DNA of 64,000 nucleotides from Lachnospiraceae bacterium (lineage in GTDB: Bacteria; Bacillota; Clostridia; Lachnospirales; Lachnospiraceae): NCBI GenBank assembly GCA_017938315.1, contig JAGBBV010000032.1, forward strand, positions 1 through 64,000, written 5' to 3'. The notes under the pieces were generated by a model. It saw nothing but the letters and a program-made list of their open reading frames with translations. It was not told the origin of the DNA and searched no databases. Each line of letters opens with the position of its first letter. The stretch's first letter is position 1. Shown piece after piece: positions 26,708-35,877 of the stretch. The position numbers were made by a program, and so were the translations under genes.

Positions 26708-27876
26708 GAAATCCGTTATCAGATAAAATCGTGGATATTAAACCCTCCGGTATCCGCAAGTTTTTTGACATAGTAAGTGAAATGGAGGATGCAATTTCCC
26801 TCGGTGTAGGGGAACCTGACTTTGATACGCCTTGGCGTATCAGGGATGAGGGTATCTATTCCTTGGAAAAAGGAAGAACCTTTTATACCTCTAATGCCGG
26901 TTTAAAGGAACTTAGAACAGAAATTACCAGATACATAAAAAGAACCCAGAATGTTTCTTATGATCCTATCAAGGAAGTGCTTGTAACAGTTGGCGGCTCC
27001 GAGGCTATTGATATTGCCCTCCGTGCCATGATTAATCCGGGTGAAGAGGTATTAATTCCCCAGCCCAGTTATGTGTCCTATGAGCCGTGTGCGATTTTGG
27101 CTGATGCCAAGCCGGTTGTCATTGAGCTTAAGGAAGAAAATGAATTCCGTTTGACAGCACAGGAGCTTAGGGATGCCATTACCGATAAGACTAAGGTGCT
27201 TATTCTGCCCTTTCCCAATAATCCTACAGGAGCGATTATGGAAAAAGCAGATTTGGAAGCGATTGCCGAGGTAATCAGGGAAAAAGACATTTTTGTAATT
27301 TCCGATGAAATATATTCCGAACTCAGTTATAAAGAAAAACATGTATCTATCGTAAGCCTGCCCGGCATGCAGGAAAGAACCGTGCTGATTAACGGTTTTT
27401 CCAAGGCTTATGCCATGACGGGATGGAGACTTGGTTATGCCTGCGCACCGGCACTGATTATGGAACAGATGACCAAGATTCATCAGTTTGCTATCATGTG
27501 TGCGCCGACTACCAGCCAGTATGCTGCGGTAGAGGCTCTTCGAAACGGTGATGATGATGTGGCAGAGATGAGAGAGGCATACAATCAGAGAAGAAGATTT
27601 CTGATGCATGCATTTAAGCAGATGGGACTGAAATGCTTTGAACCTTACGGAGCGTTTTATGTATTCCCCTGTATCAAGGAGTTTGGCATGACCAGTGAGG
27701 AATTTGCAGAAAGACTTCTGAGAGAAGAAAAAGTGGCAGTGGTTCCCGGAACAGCGTTTGGTAGCTGCGGCGAAGGGTTCCTTAGAATTTCTTATGCATA
27801 TTCTTTGGAGAATCTGAAAATTGCCATGGAGAAAATCGGTGCATTTATTGAGCGGCTTCGTCAGGAACAGAAGTAA
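26704..27876 (+). CDS. PLP-dependent aminotransferase, class I/II (aspartate/alanine type)
   Basis: The 390-residue protein begins at a GTG that overlaps the Lrp stop and has an AGAAGG site upstream. It shows LGVGEPDFDTPW, the YTSNAGLKELR region, the PNNPTGAIM motif, ISDEIYSELSY with the PLP-contacting aspartate and tyrosine, and the PLP lysine in NGFSKAYAMTGWRLGY. It is close to the aspartate/alanine-type aminotransferases that often pair with Lrp-type regulators in clostridia. The exact substrate is not determined. The translational coupling is the main clue to regulation. Confidence 0.92.
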   Translation: MRNPLSDKIVDIKPSGIRKFFDIVSEMEDAISLGVGEPDFDTPWRIRDEGIYSLEKGRTFYTSNAGLKELRTEITRYIKRTQNVSYDPIKEVLVTVGGSEAIDIALRAMINPGEEVLIPQPSYVSYEPCAILADAKPVVIELKEENEFRLTAQELRDAITDKTKVLILPFPNNPTGAIMEKADLEAIAEVIREKDIFVISDEIYSELSYKEKHVSIVSLPGMQERTVLINGFSKAYAMTGWRLGYACAPALIMEQMTKIHQFAIMCAPTTSQYAAVEALRNGDDDVAEMREAYNQRRRFLMHAFKQMGLKCFEPYGAFYVFPCIKEFGMTSEEFAERLLREEKVAVVPGTAFGSCGEGFLRISYAYSLENLKIAMEKIGAFIERLRQEQK

Positions 27877-27888
27877 AGAGGGTAATGT

Positions 27889-28326
27889 ATGGATGCACAA
27901 GAGAAGACAAAAAGACGCAAAAAAATTACTTTTATGGTGTTGCTGAATACAATACCTTTTTGGCTATGTTGTCTGATGTTTCCTATAGGAGCACTTACAG
28001 ATTTGATAAGTCTGATGCTGATTCTTACATTGACTTACTATAATTTTATGGAAACGAAAAAGCTGCATGCATTTTTGTTACTGAATGGAGTATTGCTTGT
28101 GGCGACGGCAACAGGGTCAATAATGATGACATGGCTCTATTATCATTTTGTCAGTTCAGATGCCGAAACGCCCATTGTAGGAATGGCATTAGCATATATT
28201 ATGAGCGTTTTCGCGCTGGGATTGACGGTGTTTGTAGCGTTTTTTAGGATAATCCGTATTATTTATGAAAAGATAAAAGGGAAAACAGAGGATAGTGAAA
28301 ATCCGGAATGTAATTTGGGAGAATAA
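27889..28326 (+). CDS. Small polytopic membrane protein, unknown function
   Basis: The 145-residue protein has a basic N-terminus (QEKTKRRKK) followed by about four hydrophobic helices: residues 14-30, 37-53, 62-80 and 95-122. It ends in a charged tail. No family is recognised. It follows the aminotransferase by 12 bases with an AGAGGG ribosome binding site, so it is the last gene of the Lrp operon, and a bidirectional terminator lies just behind it. Confidence 0.7.
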   Translation: MDAQEKTKRRKKITFMVLLNTIPFWLCCLMFPIGALTDLISLMLILTLTYYNFMETKKLHAFLLLNGVLLVATATGSIMMTWLYYHFVSSDAETPIVGMALAYIMSVFALGLTVFVAFFRIIRIIYEKIKGKTEDSENPECNLGE

Positions 28327-28330
28327 GAAG

Positions 28331-28371
28331 AAGGTCAGCACACTGCCGTTTTGGCAGGTGCTGACCTTTTT
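28331..28371. terminator. Bidirectional terminator between convergent operons
   Basis: AAGGTCAGCA pairs with TGCTGACCTT, and the stem continues through CTGCC and GGCAG around a GTTTT loop. T tracts flank it on the forward strand, and A residues on the left provide one for the reverse strand. Confidence 0.88.
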
Positions 28372-28573
28372 AACTGATGTCAAGCTCCGGTGGAACATCA
28401 AGTTCCTCAGAGACATACTTGCCGTTCTTTTTGCGTTGTTTGACGCATTCGGTAAGTAAGTATTCTATCTGTCCGTTTACAGAACGAAAATCGTCTTCTG
28501 CCCATGCCGCGATTGCATTGTACAGCTTGGGAGAGAGTCGAAGCGGCACTTGTTTCTTTTCGTTATCTGCCAT
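28370..28573 (-). CDS. Ribbon-helix-helix (Arc-like) small DNA-binding protein
   Basis: The 67-residue protein has the ribbon-helix-helix layout: a beta strand (KQVPLRLS) followed by helix A ([14 protein letters not shown]) and helix B ([19 protein letters not shown]). Such proteins bind DNA as dimers through the strand and often act as autorepressors. It lies two bases after the SPFH gene on the same strand, so the genes are translationally linked. A palindromic operator overlaps the promoter of this unit (29615-29631), and this protein is the natural candidate for its ligand. The assignment of fold is fairly certain; the target is inferred. Confidence 0.8.
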   Translation of the reverse strand: MADNEKKQVPLRLSPKLYNAIAAWAEDDFRSVNGQIEYLLTECVKQRKKNGKYVSEELDVPPELDIS

Positions 28574-28575
28574 AT

Positions 28576-29577
28576 TTAATATAATGTGCCCGTATTGACA
28601 ATGGGCTGTGCATCGTGATTTCCACAGAGAACAACGAGGAGATTGGATACCATGGCCGCTTTTCTTTCTTCATCCAATGTAACTACGTTGTTTTCATTTA
28701 AGCGTTCAAGTGCCATTTCCACCATGCCTACAGCACCATCCACAATCATTTTACGTGCATCAATAATGGCAGATGCCTGTTGACGCTGTAACATAACAGC
28801 TGCAATTTCGGTAGCATAGGCAAGGTAAGTAATGCGGGCTTCTACAATTTCAATTCCGGCTTCGTCTACACGGTTTTGGATTTCATCCTTAATGCGCTGT
28901 GCCACTATTTCGCTTGAACCGCGCAGGCTTCCTTCATCAGCAACGCCGTCGCCTGTGGTATCCACATTGGGGGCCACATCATAAGGATAAAGACGAACAA
29001 TATTTCTAAGGGCACTATCGCACTGAAGTGATAAAAATTCCTTGTAATTGTCAACATTAAAAACTGCTTTGGCGGTATCAGTGATTCTCCATGTAACAGC
29101 AATAGCGATTTCTACAGGATTACCCAGACAATCGTTGATTTTCTGACGGCTGTTGTTTAATGTCATAATTTTTAACGATAACTTTTTATTTACAGTTTGA
29201 GTATGCGTACCGGTTGCGGCAAGCGTCAATGCGTTTACGGGAGCGGAATCCTTTACGTCACCACTCTGGCTTAACTTGGTAGTGGCAGCAGGGTTTACGC
29301 TGACACAAAATGGATTCACACAGTAGAAGCCTTCACCTTTTAAAGTTCCGATATATTTACCGAATAAAGTAAGTACCAGGGCTTCTTGAGGTTTTAGTAC
29401 TTTTAAGCCGCATAATGGAATCCATGCAATACAAAGAACAATTAAGCAGATGAAAGCGATAGGTCCGGAAAAACCGATGCCGAAAATAAGACCTACTACG
29501 GCAAGTAAATATATCAAAATAATTGTTAATAAAACTACCATTCCGTTTTTCTTTTTTGATAAAATTTTTTCTTCCAT
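28576..29577 (-). CDS. SPFH/Band 7 (stomatin/prohibitin-like) membrane protein
   Basis: The 333-residue protein has two hydrophobic segments near the N-terminus (residues 13-32 and 36-57) and then a Band 7 domain ([92 protein letters not shown]). SPFH proteins form oligomeric membrane scaffolds that affect lipid domains and protease complexes. It is cotranscribed with a ribbon-helix-helix protein and has a palindrome in its promoter. NfeD, a frequent partner of such proteins, is not present next to it. Confidence 0.93.
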   Translation of the reverse strand: MEEKILSKKKNGMVVLLTIILIYLLAVVGLIFGIGFSGPIAFICLIVLCIAWIPLCGLKVLKPQEALVLTLFGKYIGTLKGEGFYCVNPFCVSVNPAATTKLSQSGDVKDSAPVNALTLAATGTHTQTVNKKLSLKIMTLNNSRQKINDCLGNPVEIAIAVTWRITDTAKAVFNVDNYKEFLSLQCDSALRNIVRLYPYDVAPNVDTTGDGVADEGSLRGSSEIVAQRIKDEIQNRVDEAGIEIVEARITYLAYATEIAAVMLQRQQASAIIDARKMIVDGAVGMVEMALERLNENNVVTLDEERKAAMVSNLLVVLCGNHDAQPIVNTGTLY

Positions 29578-29614
29578 AAATTATACACCTCTTTTTCACG
29601 ATTGATTTATATTT

Positions 29615-29651
29615 GATATCATTATGATATCATAATAATAACGTATGTCAA
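29615..29651 (-). promoter_or_regulatory. SPFH operon promoter with overlapping palindromic operator
   Basis: On the reverse strand, TTGACA (29651-29646) and TATCAT (29629-29624) are 16 bp apart. The 17-bp sequence at 29615-29631, GATATCAT-T-ATGATATC, is symmetric except for its centre and covers the -10 box. This placement indicates repression, possibly by the ribbon-helix-helix protein of the same operon. Confidence 0.65.
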
Positions 29652-29669
29652 GAGGTGAATTTAAAATAT

Positions 29670-30461
29670 TTATTTTATTTCATATTCTATCATTACAGAA
29701 GCTTCAACAGATATCTCCCCGGGCATCATGGAACCGGCAGTATCCATAAGAGCCTCTTCTTTTGCGGCAGAAAAGGAAGTGACCATATTAGTACGTGCAT
29801 AGTCCGTATAACGAGCCTGCGAATATCCGCTGGTTTCCTGAAGCATAATGACATTACCAATTTCAGAACCGCAAGCGGCTGCTAAAATTTTTGCTTTCTC
29901 ATATGCGGCAGAAACGGCTTTGGTTAACGCCTCTTGGTAGCTTGCGTCATAACCACTTGCCATATATGTAATGGATTGGACAGTGTTAATACCGTTTAGT
30001 ACAGACTCGGCGAGAATCGTATCCAGTTCGCCTATGGGAAGGTCAGATACGGTTAGGGACGTAGATGCTTCATAACCGGTGACCTTGGCAGTATTGTTAC
30101 TGTAATTATAAATAGGATGCATATAATAGTCGGAAGTTTGAATAGAAGTCTCTTCCACACCCAATGATTTCAGCAATTCAATTACCTTGGAAACATCAGT
30201 TGAGTTTTGCTGTTGACAATCGCCGGCAGTTTTGGCTTCCGTGCGTACAGAATAAACAATTTGTGCAATATCGGGGATGACGCAAACGGATTCGCTACTG
30301 TTTACAGTAATGGTGTTTAAAGAGGGTGTAACAATTTCGGTCATTGTCAGAGTGTCAGTGGGAGTGGGACTAACCGGTACGGGTTGTGAATCGTTGTTTG
30401 CACATGCCGTAAGGGAAAGTGATGAGAGAATAGTAAGTGATAATAAAATTATTTTTTTCAT
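29670..30461 (-). CDS. SIMPL (DUF541) domain lipoprotein
   Basis: The 263-residue protein begins with a lipoprotein signal (SLTILSSLSLTAC, lipobox LTAC with cysteine at residue 19) and a short Pro/Thr linker. The rest is a SIMPL domain: VSVIPDIAQIVYSVRTEA-like region, the YYMHPIYNY segment, and GYEASTSLTVSDLPIGELDTIL. SIMPL/DUF541 proteins are envelope proteins of unclear activity, related to the Brucella BP26 antigen. An AAAGGAGG lies before the start. The protein is probably attached to the outer face of the membrane. Confidence 0.92.
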   Translation of the reverse strand: MKKIILLSLTILSSLSLTACANNDSQPVPVSPTPTDTLTMTEIVTPSLNTITVNSSESVCVIPDIAQIVYSVRTEAKTAGDCQQQNSTDVSKVIELLKSLGVEETSIQTSDYYMHPIYNYSNNTAKVTGYEASTSLTVSDLPIGELDTILAESVLNGINTVQSITYMASGYDASYQEALTKAVSAAYEKAKILAAACGSEIGNVIMLQETSGYSQARYTDYARTNMVTSFSAAKEEALMDTAGSMMPGEISVEASVMIEYEIK

Positions 30462-30474
30462 GTAAAAATCCTCC

Positions 30475-30502
30475 TTTACATTAAACGCAAATCTGTTATA
30501 AT
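30475..30502 (+). promoter_or_regulatory. Promoter of the antisense (antitoxin) RNA
   Basis: TTTACA (30475-30480) and a perfect TATAAT (30497-30502) are 16 bp apart. No open reading frame follows; the transcript runs into the 3' half of the small toxin locus on the other strand. Confidence 0.65.
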
Positions 30503-30508
30503 ATTTAA

Positions 30509-30600
30509 TATAAAAGAAGCAATCGCCACATAGGTGGTTAGCCTCTATAGGGTTTTAAGTCTACCTTTTCGGCCAAGTCAAGGTAGGCTTATTTATTTTT
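30509..30600 (+). ncRNA. Antisense RNA antitoxin of a type I toxin-antitoxin locus
   Basis: A transcript from the promoter at 30475-30502 would carry a CCACATAGGTGG hairpin near 30525, a GGTTAGCCTC segment, and a terminator made from AAGTCTACC (30557-30565) and GGTAGGCTT (30582-30590), followed by a T-rich stretch. It is complementary to the 3' part of the mRNA for the 30-residue holin-like peptide on the reverse strand. This geometry, convergent promoters with a short stable RNA, is that of par/Fst and RatA/TxpA type I systems. The 5' GGTGGTTAGCCTC resembles the 5' GGTGGTAGCCTCC of the toxin mRNA. Confidence 0.7.
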
Positions 30601-30685
30601 GCTTAGTATTCCTACTTATGTAGGTAAGCAGTGCAATTAAAAATGTTCCAAATAAAATAATATCTTGAGAACTAAACATTTCCAT
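30593..30685 (-). CDS. 30-residue putative holin-like toxin (type I toxin)
   Basis: The reverse strand encodes MEMFSSQDIILFGTFLIALL and then TYISRNTKQK, a short hydrophobic helix with a basic tail. This is the pattern of the small putative holin-like toxins of Firmicutes. A strong GGGAGGTGG ribosome binding site precedes the ATG, but GGGAGG is complementary to CCTCCC about 20 bases upstream in the mRNA, so the site is hidden in a 5' hairpin. Masking of the ribosome binding site is a feature of type I toxin mRNAs. Overexpression of such peptides depolarises the membrane; that is family knowledge and not shown here. Confidence 0.78.
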   Translation of the reverse strand: MEMFSSQDIILFGTFLIALLTYISRNTKQK

Positions 30686-30771
30686 ACACACCACCTCCCT
30701 TCTTTTGCAAGTTAGGGAGGCTACCACCTTATACCAATTGCTTCAAAATAATTAGAAACAAAAAAATAATT

Positions 30772-31269
30772 TTATGATTCCTTCCACTGTAACCGATGAA
30801 GCTGCCCTTCCATCTGCATTTGCGAAAAGCTTTGCTGTCGTAGTGCTTCATAAAGAACAATGGCAACGGAGTTGGAAAGGTTTAGGGAACGGATTTCCGG
30901 TAGCATAGGAATCCGGATACAGGTTTCCTCATAATCTACCAGGATTTCTTCTGGAATACCGGCACTTTCTTTTCCAAACATAATAAAATCATCGGGACCA
31001 AAGGTTACGTCTGTATAGACATGCTTTGCTTTGGTGGTGGCCATCCAGATTTTGGCGCCCGGATGCTGTGTTTTAAACTCGTCAAAATTCATATATCTGG
31101 TTACATCTAAGTGCTCCCAGTAATCCATACCGGCACGTTTGATTTCTTTTTCATTCAGGCGAAATCCTAAGGGTTCAATTAAATGGAGACTTGTTCCTGT
31201 GGCCACACAGGTTCTTCCGATATTTCCCGTATTTGCCGGAATTTCCGGTTGGTGTAATATTATGTTCAT
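30772..31269 (-). CDS. trmL: tRNA (cytidine/uridine-2'-O-)-methyltransferase TrmL
   Basis: The 165-residue protein is a minimal SPOUT methyltransferase: the N-terminal NIILHQPEIPANTGNIGRTC, a GPDDFIMFGKESAGIPEEIL motif and the C-terminal IPMLPEIRSLNLSNSVAIVLYEALRQ knot. TrmL methylates the wobble base (C34 or U34) of tRNA-Leu isoacceptors in the cytoplasm. It follows the histidine kinase by 14 bases on the same strand and is the last gene of the mutS2-regulator-kinase-trmL series. Confidence 0.95.
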   Translation of the reverse strand: MNIILHQPEIPANTGNIGRTCVATGTSLHLIEPLGFRLNEKEIKRAGMDYWEHLDVTRYMNFDEFKTQHPGAKIWMATTKAKHVYTDVTFGPDDFIMFGKESAGIPEEILVDYEETCIRIPMLPEIRSLNLSNSVAIVLYEALRQQSFSQMQMEGQLHRLQWKES

Positions 31270-31283
31270 GTTTTAAGTCCTTT

Positions 31284-32705
31284 CTAGTCTTCATCATAAT
31301 CTGCTACAGGTAGGGAGAAGATGAACTCAGTTCCTACCCCTTCTGTACTGATGACATTAATATGTTCCCCATGGGAATGAATAATTTCCCTGGTAATGGA
31401 AAGTCCCAGACCGGTTCCTTTTTTGTCCTTACCACGGGATAAATCCGATTTATAAAAACGGTCCCAAATTAATTTTAGGTCATCCTTAGGAATTCCAATG
31501 CCACTGTCCTTTACGGAAACAAAAATTTTGTTGTGTTTTTCGGTGGTTTCGATTTTAATAATAGAATCCTGGTGACTGAATTTAATGGCATTATCAAGGA
31601 GGTTATAGAGAACCTGTTGAATTTTACCGATATCAGCATTTACCAGTAATTCGTCGCCGGTCAAAATCAGTTCAATGGCGATGGTTTTGCGCCTGCAGGT
31701 GCCCTCAAAGGAGGCAGCTGTATTGCGGATAACGCGGTTAATATCAAAACTGGTAATGTCAAGCAGCATACCTTTCGTATTTAAATTGTTTAAGGTCAAA
31801 AGGCTGTTGGTAAGTTTGGTAAGCCGATCGGTTTCATTTAAAACAATGTTCAAATATTTGGAGTGTAGTTCTTCCGGGATGGTGCCATCAATAAGTGCCT
31901 CCAAGTAACCCTTAATGGAAGTTAGGGGAGAGCGGAAGTCATGAGAGACATTGGCAACAAATTTTTTCTGGTCATCTTCTGCGCGGGCAATTTCACTTGC
32001 CATGTAATTAAGGGAAGCAGCCAGATAACCGATTTCGTCATCACTTTCCACCTGAAATTCATAGTGCATATTTCCGGCGGCATATTGTTCAGTAGCTTCT
32101 GTAATTCTGCGAAGAGGCATATAAACCATTTCCGTAAAAAAGATTAAAATAATCAGTGAAAGTAAAAATAAAATAACAAGCATCAAATAGGAAATGTTCA
32201 AAAGTCCGTTACAGGAAGCCTCAAGATTGCTCATTGGATAATGGATTACTACATAACCCCGTACCTTATAATCTGAGGTAATGGGTGCAAAAACACTAAG
32301 CTGATCTTCGCTGAAACTGCCGAAGAAATTTCCGATGGTATAGTGGGAACTGCCGGTAACCGTGGGATCAAAATCGGTGATGACGGTTTCATTTTCCACA
32401 TCGATGGGAGCTTGGGAGTCTAAAACCATTCGCCCTGAAGGATTGATAATCCACAGTCGGGAAGAAAGGTAGGTATCCAAAGCATCCAATTGCTTTTTTA
32501 CGGTATCAAGGGATGTTTCGTTATCATACAAGTCAGCGGCATAGGTATTGGCAATTAAGGTTGCTTCCTTGTAAAGAGCATCTGCACGTTCTCTTTTTAA
32601 GTGCTCCATGGTCATGTTATCCACAAAAGTAGCAACAACTAAAAAGCCAAAAAATCCAAATATAAAATATGCCAGAAGAAATTTTAAATAGAGAGTTTTT
32701 CTCAT
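31284..32705 (-). CDS. Membrane sensor histidine kinase (two-component system)
   Basis: The 473-residue protein has transmembrane helix 1 (residues 8-28), an extracytoplasmic domain of about 130 residues, helix 2 (about 168-190), a HAMP domain, a dimerisation/phosphoacceptor domain with the histidine in VSHDFRSPLTSIKGY, and an ATPase domain with NLLDNAIKFS, DSGIGIPKDDL and GTGLGLSI. It should phosphorylate the response regulator encoded one base overlap upstream. The signal is not known; the sensor domain is of the general extracellular four-helix or PAS-like size. Confidence 0.95.
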   Translation of the reverse strand: MRKTLYLKFLLAYFIFGFFGFLVVATFVDNMTMEHLKRERADALYKEATLIANTYAADLYDNETSLDTVKKQLDALDTYLSSRLWIINPSGRMVLDSQAPIDVENETVITDFDPTVTGSSHYTIGNFFGSFSEDQLSVFAPITSDYKVRGYVVIHYPMSNLEASCNGLLNISYLMLVILFLLSLIILIFFTEMVYMPLRRITEATEQYAAGNMHYEFQVESDDEIGYLAASLNYMASEIARAEDDQKKFVANVSHDFRSPLTSIKGYLEALIDGTIPEELHSKYLNIVLNETDRLTKLTNSLLTLNNLNTKGMLLDITSFDINRVIRNTAASFEGTCRRKTIAIELILTGDELLVNADIGKIQQVLYNLLDNAIKFSHQDSIIKIETTEKHNKIFVSVKDSGIGIPKDDLKLIWDRFYKSDLSRGKDKKGTGLGLSITREIIHSHGEHINVISTEGVGTEFIFSLPVADYDED

Positions 32706-33403
32706 TAGCGTACCTCAAATTTGTAACCAATCCCCCAAATGGTAGCAATGCGCCAGTTGGTATGGTCATTGATTTTTTCACGCAGACGTTTGATATGTAC
32801 ATCTACGGTTCTTGTATCTCCAATATATTCATAGCCCCAAATCTGGTCAAGAAGCTGTTCTCTGGTAAATACATGGTTGGGAGATGCAGCAAGGAAGTAA
32901 AGAAGTTCTAACTCCTTGGGAGGCATTTCTACGGTATTGCCCATATAAACAACAGAATAGTTTGTCTGGTTGATAATCAGGTCCGGATATTCTACACGTT
33001 TTACATCCGGCGCATCGGCAACTGCCGTAACCGGTTTATACCGCCTGAGAACGGCTTTTACGCGGGCTACCAGCTCTTTGGTATCAAAGGGTTTTTCCAT
33101 ATAATCGTCGGCACCAAGTTCCAGTCCCAAAACTTTATCAAAAATTTCGCCCTTAGCTGAAAGCATAATAATGGGAGTGGAGGATTTTGCACGGATTTCG
33201 CGGCAAACCTGATAACCGTCAATGCCCGGAAGCATCAAATCAAGCAAGATTAAATTGGGAGCAAAGGAGTCTGCCATAACAAGAGCAGTTTCGCCATCCT
33301 CTGCAATCATGGTATCAAAGCATTCTTTGGTAAGATAAAGAGATATCAACTCTGCAATGTTGGCATCGTCGTCTACGATTAATATTTTTTGTCTGTTTCC
33401 CAT
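32705..33403 (-). CDS. OmpR/PhoB-family response regulator
   Basis: The 232-residue protein has a receiver domain (ILIVDDDANIAELI with the acidic pocket, phosphoacceptor aspartate in LILLDLMLPGIDGYQV, lysine in YMEKPFD) and a C-terminal winged helix (ELLYFLAASPNHVFTREQLLDQIWGY, TVDVHIKRLREKI). It acts as a DNA-binding transcription factor when phosphorylated by the kinase whose gene overlaps its stop. Its gene begins 17 bases after mutS2 ends. Confidence 0.96.
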   Translation of the reverse strand: MGNRQKILIVDDDANIAELISLYLTKECFDTMIAEDGETALVMADSFAPNLILLDLMLPGIDGYQVCREIRAKSSTPIIMLSAKGEIFDKVLGLELGADDYMEKPFDTKELVARVKAVLRRYKPVTAVADAPDVKRVEYPDLIINQTNYSVVYMGNTVEMPPKELELLYFLAASPNHVFTREQLLDQIWGYEYIGDTRTVDVHIKRLREKINDHTNWRIATIWGIGYKFEVR

Positions 33404-33420
33404 AAAATACCTATCCCTTT

Positions 33421-35802
33421 CTATTCTTTAAAAGTTACAATTGTGACACCTGCGTCACCCTCGCCGTATTCGCCTAGGCGGTAATTCTTAACATACTTGA
33501 TGCGTTTTAAATGATTATGAACGGCGCTTCGAAGGGCACCGGTGCCCTTTCCGTGTACAACCCGCACAGTAGATAAATGTGCAAGATAAGCATCATCAAG
33601 ATATTTATCAAGCTCAGAGAGCGCTTCGTCCACAGTTTTTCCCAGCAGATTAATTTCGGAAGAAATATGCATGGACTTGGACATTTTCATGCTGCCGGTT
33701 TGTGTGCGTTGCAAAGGAGACTTACTTTGCACAGTGTCCTCATTTACCAGAATAAGATCTTTAATATTTACCTGGGAACGGATAATACCGCACTGTACGA
33801 AGAGATTGCCCTTCTGGTCAGGAAGAGAGCTTACTGTTCCAGTAAGTCCCATGGAGAGGATTTTGACACTGTCTCCTTTTTTTAACTGATCCGGTTTTAA
33901 TTCCTTCCGGGTGTTATTTTCTTTTTGCTTAATGGCAAGTTTGTCATTTTTGTCATTAATTTTGCCGCGAATTTTTTCACGGGATTTTTCTAAGTCTTTC
34001 AGGGAAGCACCGGGGCCTGCTTTTTGGAAAATGCGGATGGTTTCATCGGCTACATCCTTTGCTTCCTGCAAAATCTCACGGGCCTTTTCATTTGCTTCGC
34101 GCAAAATCCGTTCTTTGGCATTATCAATTTTTTCATTTTTCGTTTGGAGCCGTTCTTTTAAAGTTTTAATTTCCTCTTTGTAGGAAGCGATTTCCAAACG
34201 TTCTTTTTCGATTGTCACACGGCTTTCTTCCAAGTCAGAAAGAAGTTCTTCAAAACTTTTATCTTCCGTGCCGATTTGTTCATTGGCAGCTGCAATAATA
34301 TAATCAGGAAGTCCCAGTTTGGAAGAGATGGCAAAGGCATTACTCTTTCCGGGAACTCCAATTAAAAGCCTATAGGTAGGTGAAAGTGTTTCTACATTAA
34401 ATTCACAGCAGGCATTTTCCACGAAGTCTGTGGAAAGGGCATAAACCTTAAGCTCGCTGTAGTGGGTGGTTGCCATAGTCCGTATGCCGCGTGTGTGCAA
34501 ATGGTCCAATATGGCAATGGCAAGAGCCGCACCTTCTGTAGGATCTGTACCGGCGCCCAATTCATCAAAGAGGCAAAGTGAATTTTCATCTGCCTGCTTC
34601 AAAATAGAAACAATACTGGTCATATGAGAGGAGAAGGTACTGAGACTTTGCTCAATACTCTGTTCATCCCCGATATCCGCAAAGACTTCTGTAAAAACAG
34701 AAAGCTCGGAGCGGTCCAGCGCAGGGATGTGAAGGCCGGCCTGCCCCATGAGGGTAAAGAGACCTACGGTTTTTAAGGAAACGGTTTTACCGCCTGTGTT
34801 GGGACCGGTAATCACCAGCAAATCAAAATCTTTCCCCAAATGAATGTCAATGGGAACTACTTTTTTTGCGGGCAAAAGAGGATGTCTTCCTTTGCGGATA
34901 TTAATATACCGGGTGGTGTTAAAAACCGGTTTGGTGGCATTTTGGTCCATGGCAAGAGAAGCCTTGGCAAAAGTAAAATCAAGGAAAGTCATAATTTTTT
35001 GGTTTTCCTGAATTTCAATGGTATGCTCACCGGTTTGTGCACTTAGGTCAGCAAGTATTTTTTCAATTTCTTCCTTTTCCTGAATGGAAAGTTCTTTCAA
35101 TTTATTATTCAGTTCCACAATAGCGGCAGGCTCAATAAAGAAAGTAGAACCTGTGGAAGACTGGTCATGAACCATTCCGGGAACCTGACTTTTGTATTCG
35201 GATTTTACAGGAATACAATAGCGGTTATCGCGCATGGTAATGACGGCGTCTTGTAAGTAAGTACGGTAGGAGCCGTTTACCATGGAAGTAAGCTGGGAAT
35301 GAATTTTGTCATTGGTAAGAGCCATACTTCTTCTGATATGTTTCAGTCCTGAGCTGGCATCATCTGCAATTTCTTCTTCTGACAAAATACATCTGCGGAT
35401 TTCTCCCGCAAGAAGAGTCAAAGGTTCTAAACGTTCAAAATACTCTGTCAAAGAGGTTTCTTTTTCATCATCCTTTGCTTTACGTCCATATGCCTTGATG
35501 CGGTTAACATTATCTAAAAGCCCTGCTATTTTTAAAAGTTCAGAGGCAGATAAGGTACTGCCGATTTCCAAAGAGCGCAGTGCCATGGAAACATTTCTAT
35601 TTCCGCCAAAGGAGGTAGAGCCTTTTTGAAAAAGCATGGTAAGGGCATCACCGGTCTGTTTTTGTGCGAGCTCAATTGCATCCAAATCCGTCATGGGAAT
35701 CAGTGTGCGGCAAAGCTCCTTGCCCGGTTCAGAGCCTGCTTTTTCGGTTAAGGTATCTATGATTTTATGATATTCTAATGTGCGTAATACTTTTTCGTTC
35801 AT
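33421..35802 (-). CDS. mutS2: Endonuclease MutS2
   Basis: The 793-residue protein has the MutS-type core and clamp, the Walker A VITGPNTGGKTVSLKT near residue 333 and Walker B LCLFDELGAGTDPTEGAAL, a long coiled coil (ERLEIASYKEEIKTLKERLQTKNEKIDNAKER), and a C-terminal Smr nuclease domain (LLGKTVDEALSELDKYLDDAY, VVHGKGTGALR) in the last 80 residues. MutS2 suppresses recombination or rescues collided ribosomes, depending on species. It is the first gene of the reverse-strand unit. Confidence 0.97.
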   Translation of the reverse strand: MNEKVLRTLEYHKIIDTLTEKAGSEPGKELCRTLIPMTDLDAIELAQKQTGDALTMLFQKGSTSFGGNRNVSMALRSLEIGSTLSASELLKIAGLLDNVNRIKAYGRKAKDDEKETSLTEYFERLEPLTLLAGEIRRCILSEEEIADDASSGLKHIRRSMALTNDKIHSQLTSMVNGSYRTYLQDAVITMRDNRYCIPVKSEYKSQVPGMVHDQSSTGSTFFIEPAAIVELNNKLKELSIQEKEEIEKILADLSAQTGEHTIEIQENQKIMTFLDFTFAKASLAMDQNATKPVFNTTRYINIRKGRHPLLPAKKVVPIDIHLGKDFDLLVITGPNTGGKTVSLKTVGLFTLMGQAGLHIPALDRSELSVFTEVFADIGDEQSIEQSLSTFSSHMTSIVSILKQADENSLCLFDELGAGTDPTEGAALAIAILDHLHTRGIRTMATTHYSELKVYALSTDFVENACCEFNVETLSPTYRLLIGVPGKSNAFAISSKLGLPDYIIAAANEQIGTEDKSFEELLSDLEESRVTIEKERLEIASYKEEIKTLKERLQTKNEKIDNAKERILREANEKAREILQEAKDVADETIRIFQKAGPGASLKDLEKSREKIRGKINDKNDKLAIKQKENNTRKELKPDQLKKGDSVKILSMGLTGTVSSLPDQKGNLFVQCGIIRSQVNIKDLILVNEDTVQSKSPLQRTQTGSMKMSKSMHISSEINLLGKTVDEALSELDKYLDDAYLAHLSTVRVVHGKGTGALRSAVHNHLKRIKYVKNYRLGEYGEGDAGVTIVTFKE

Positions 35803-35877
35803 GATATTTATACTCTTTTCAAGTCAGTTGCTAATCAATAAAATTGACACCCTAAAGTATACCATAAATATCGTCGG

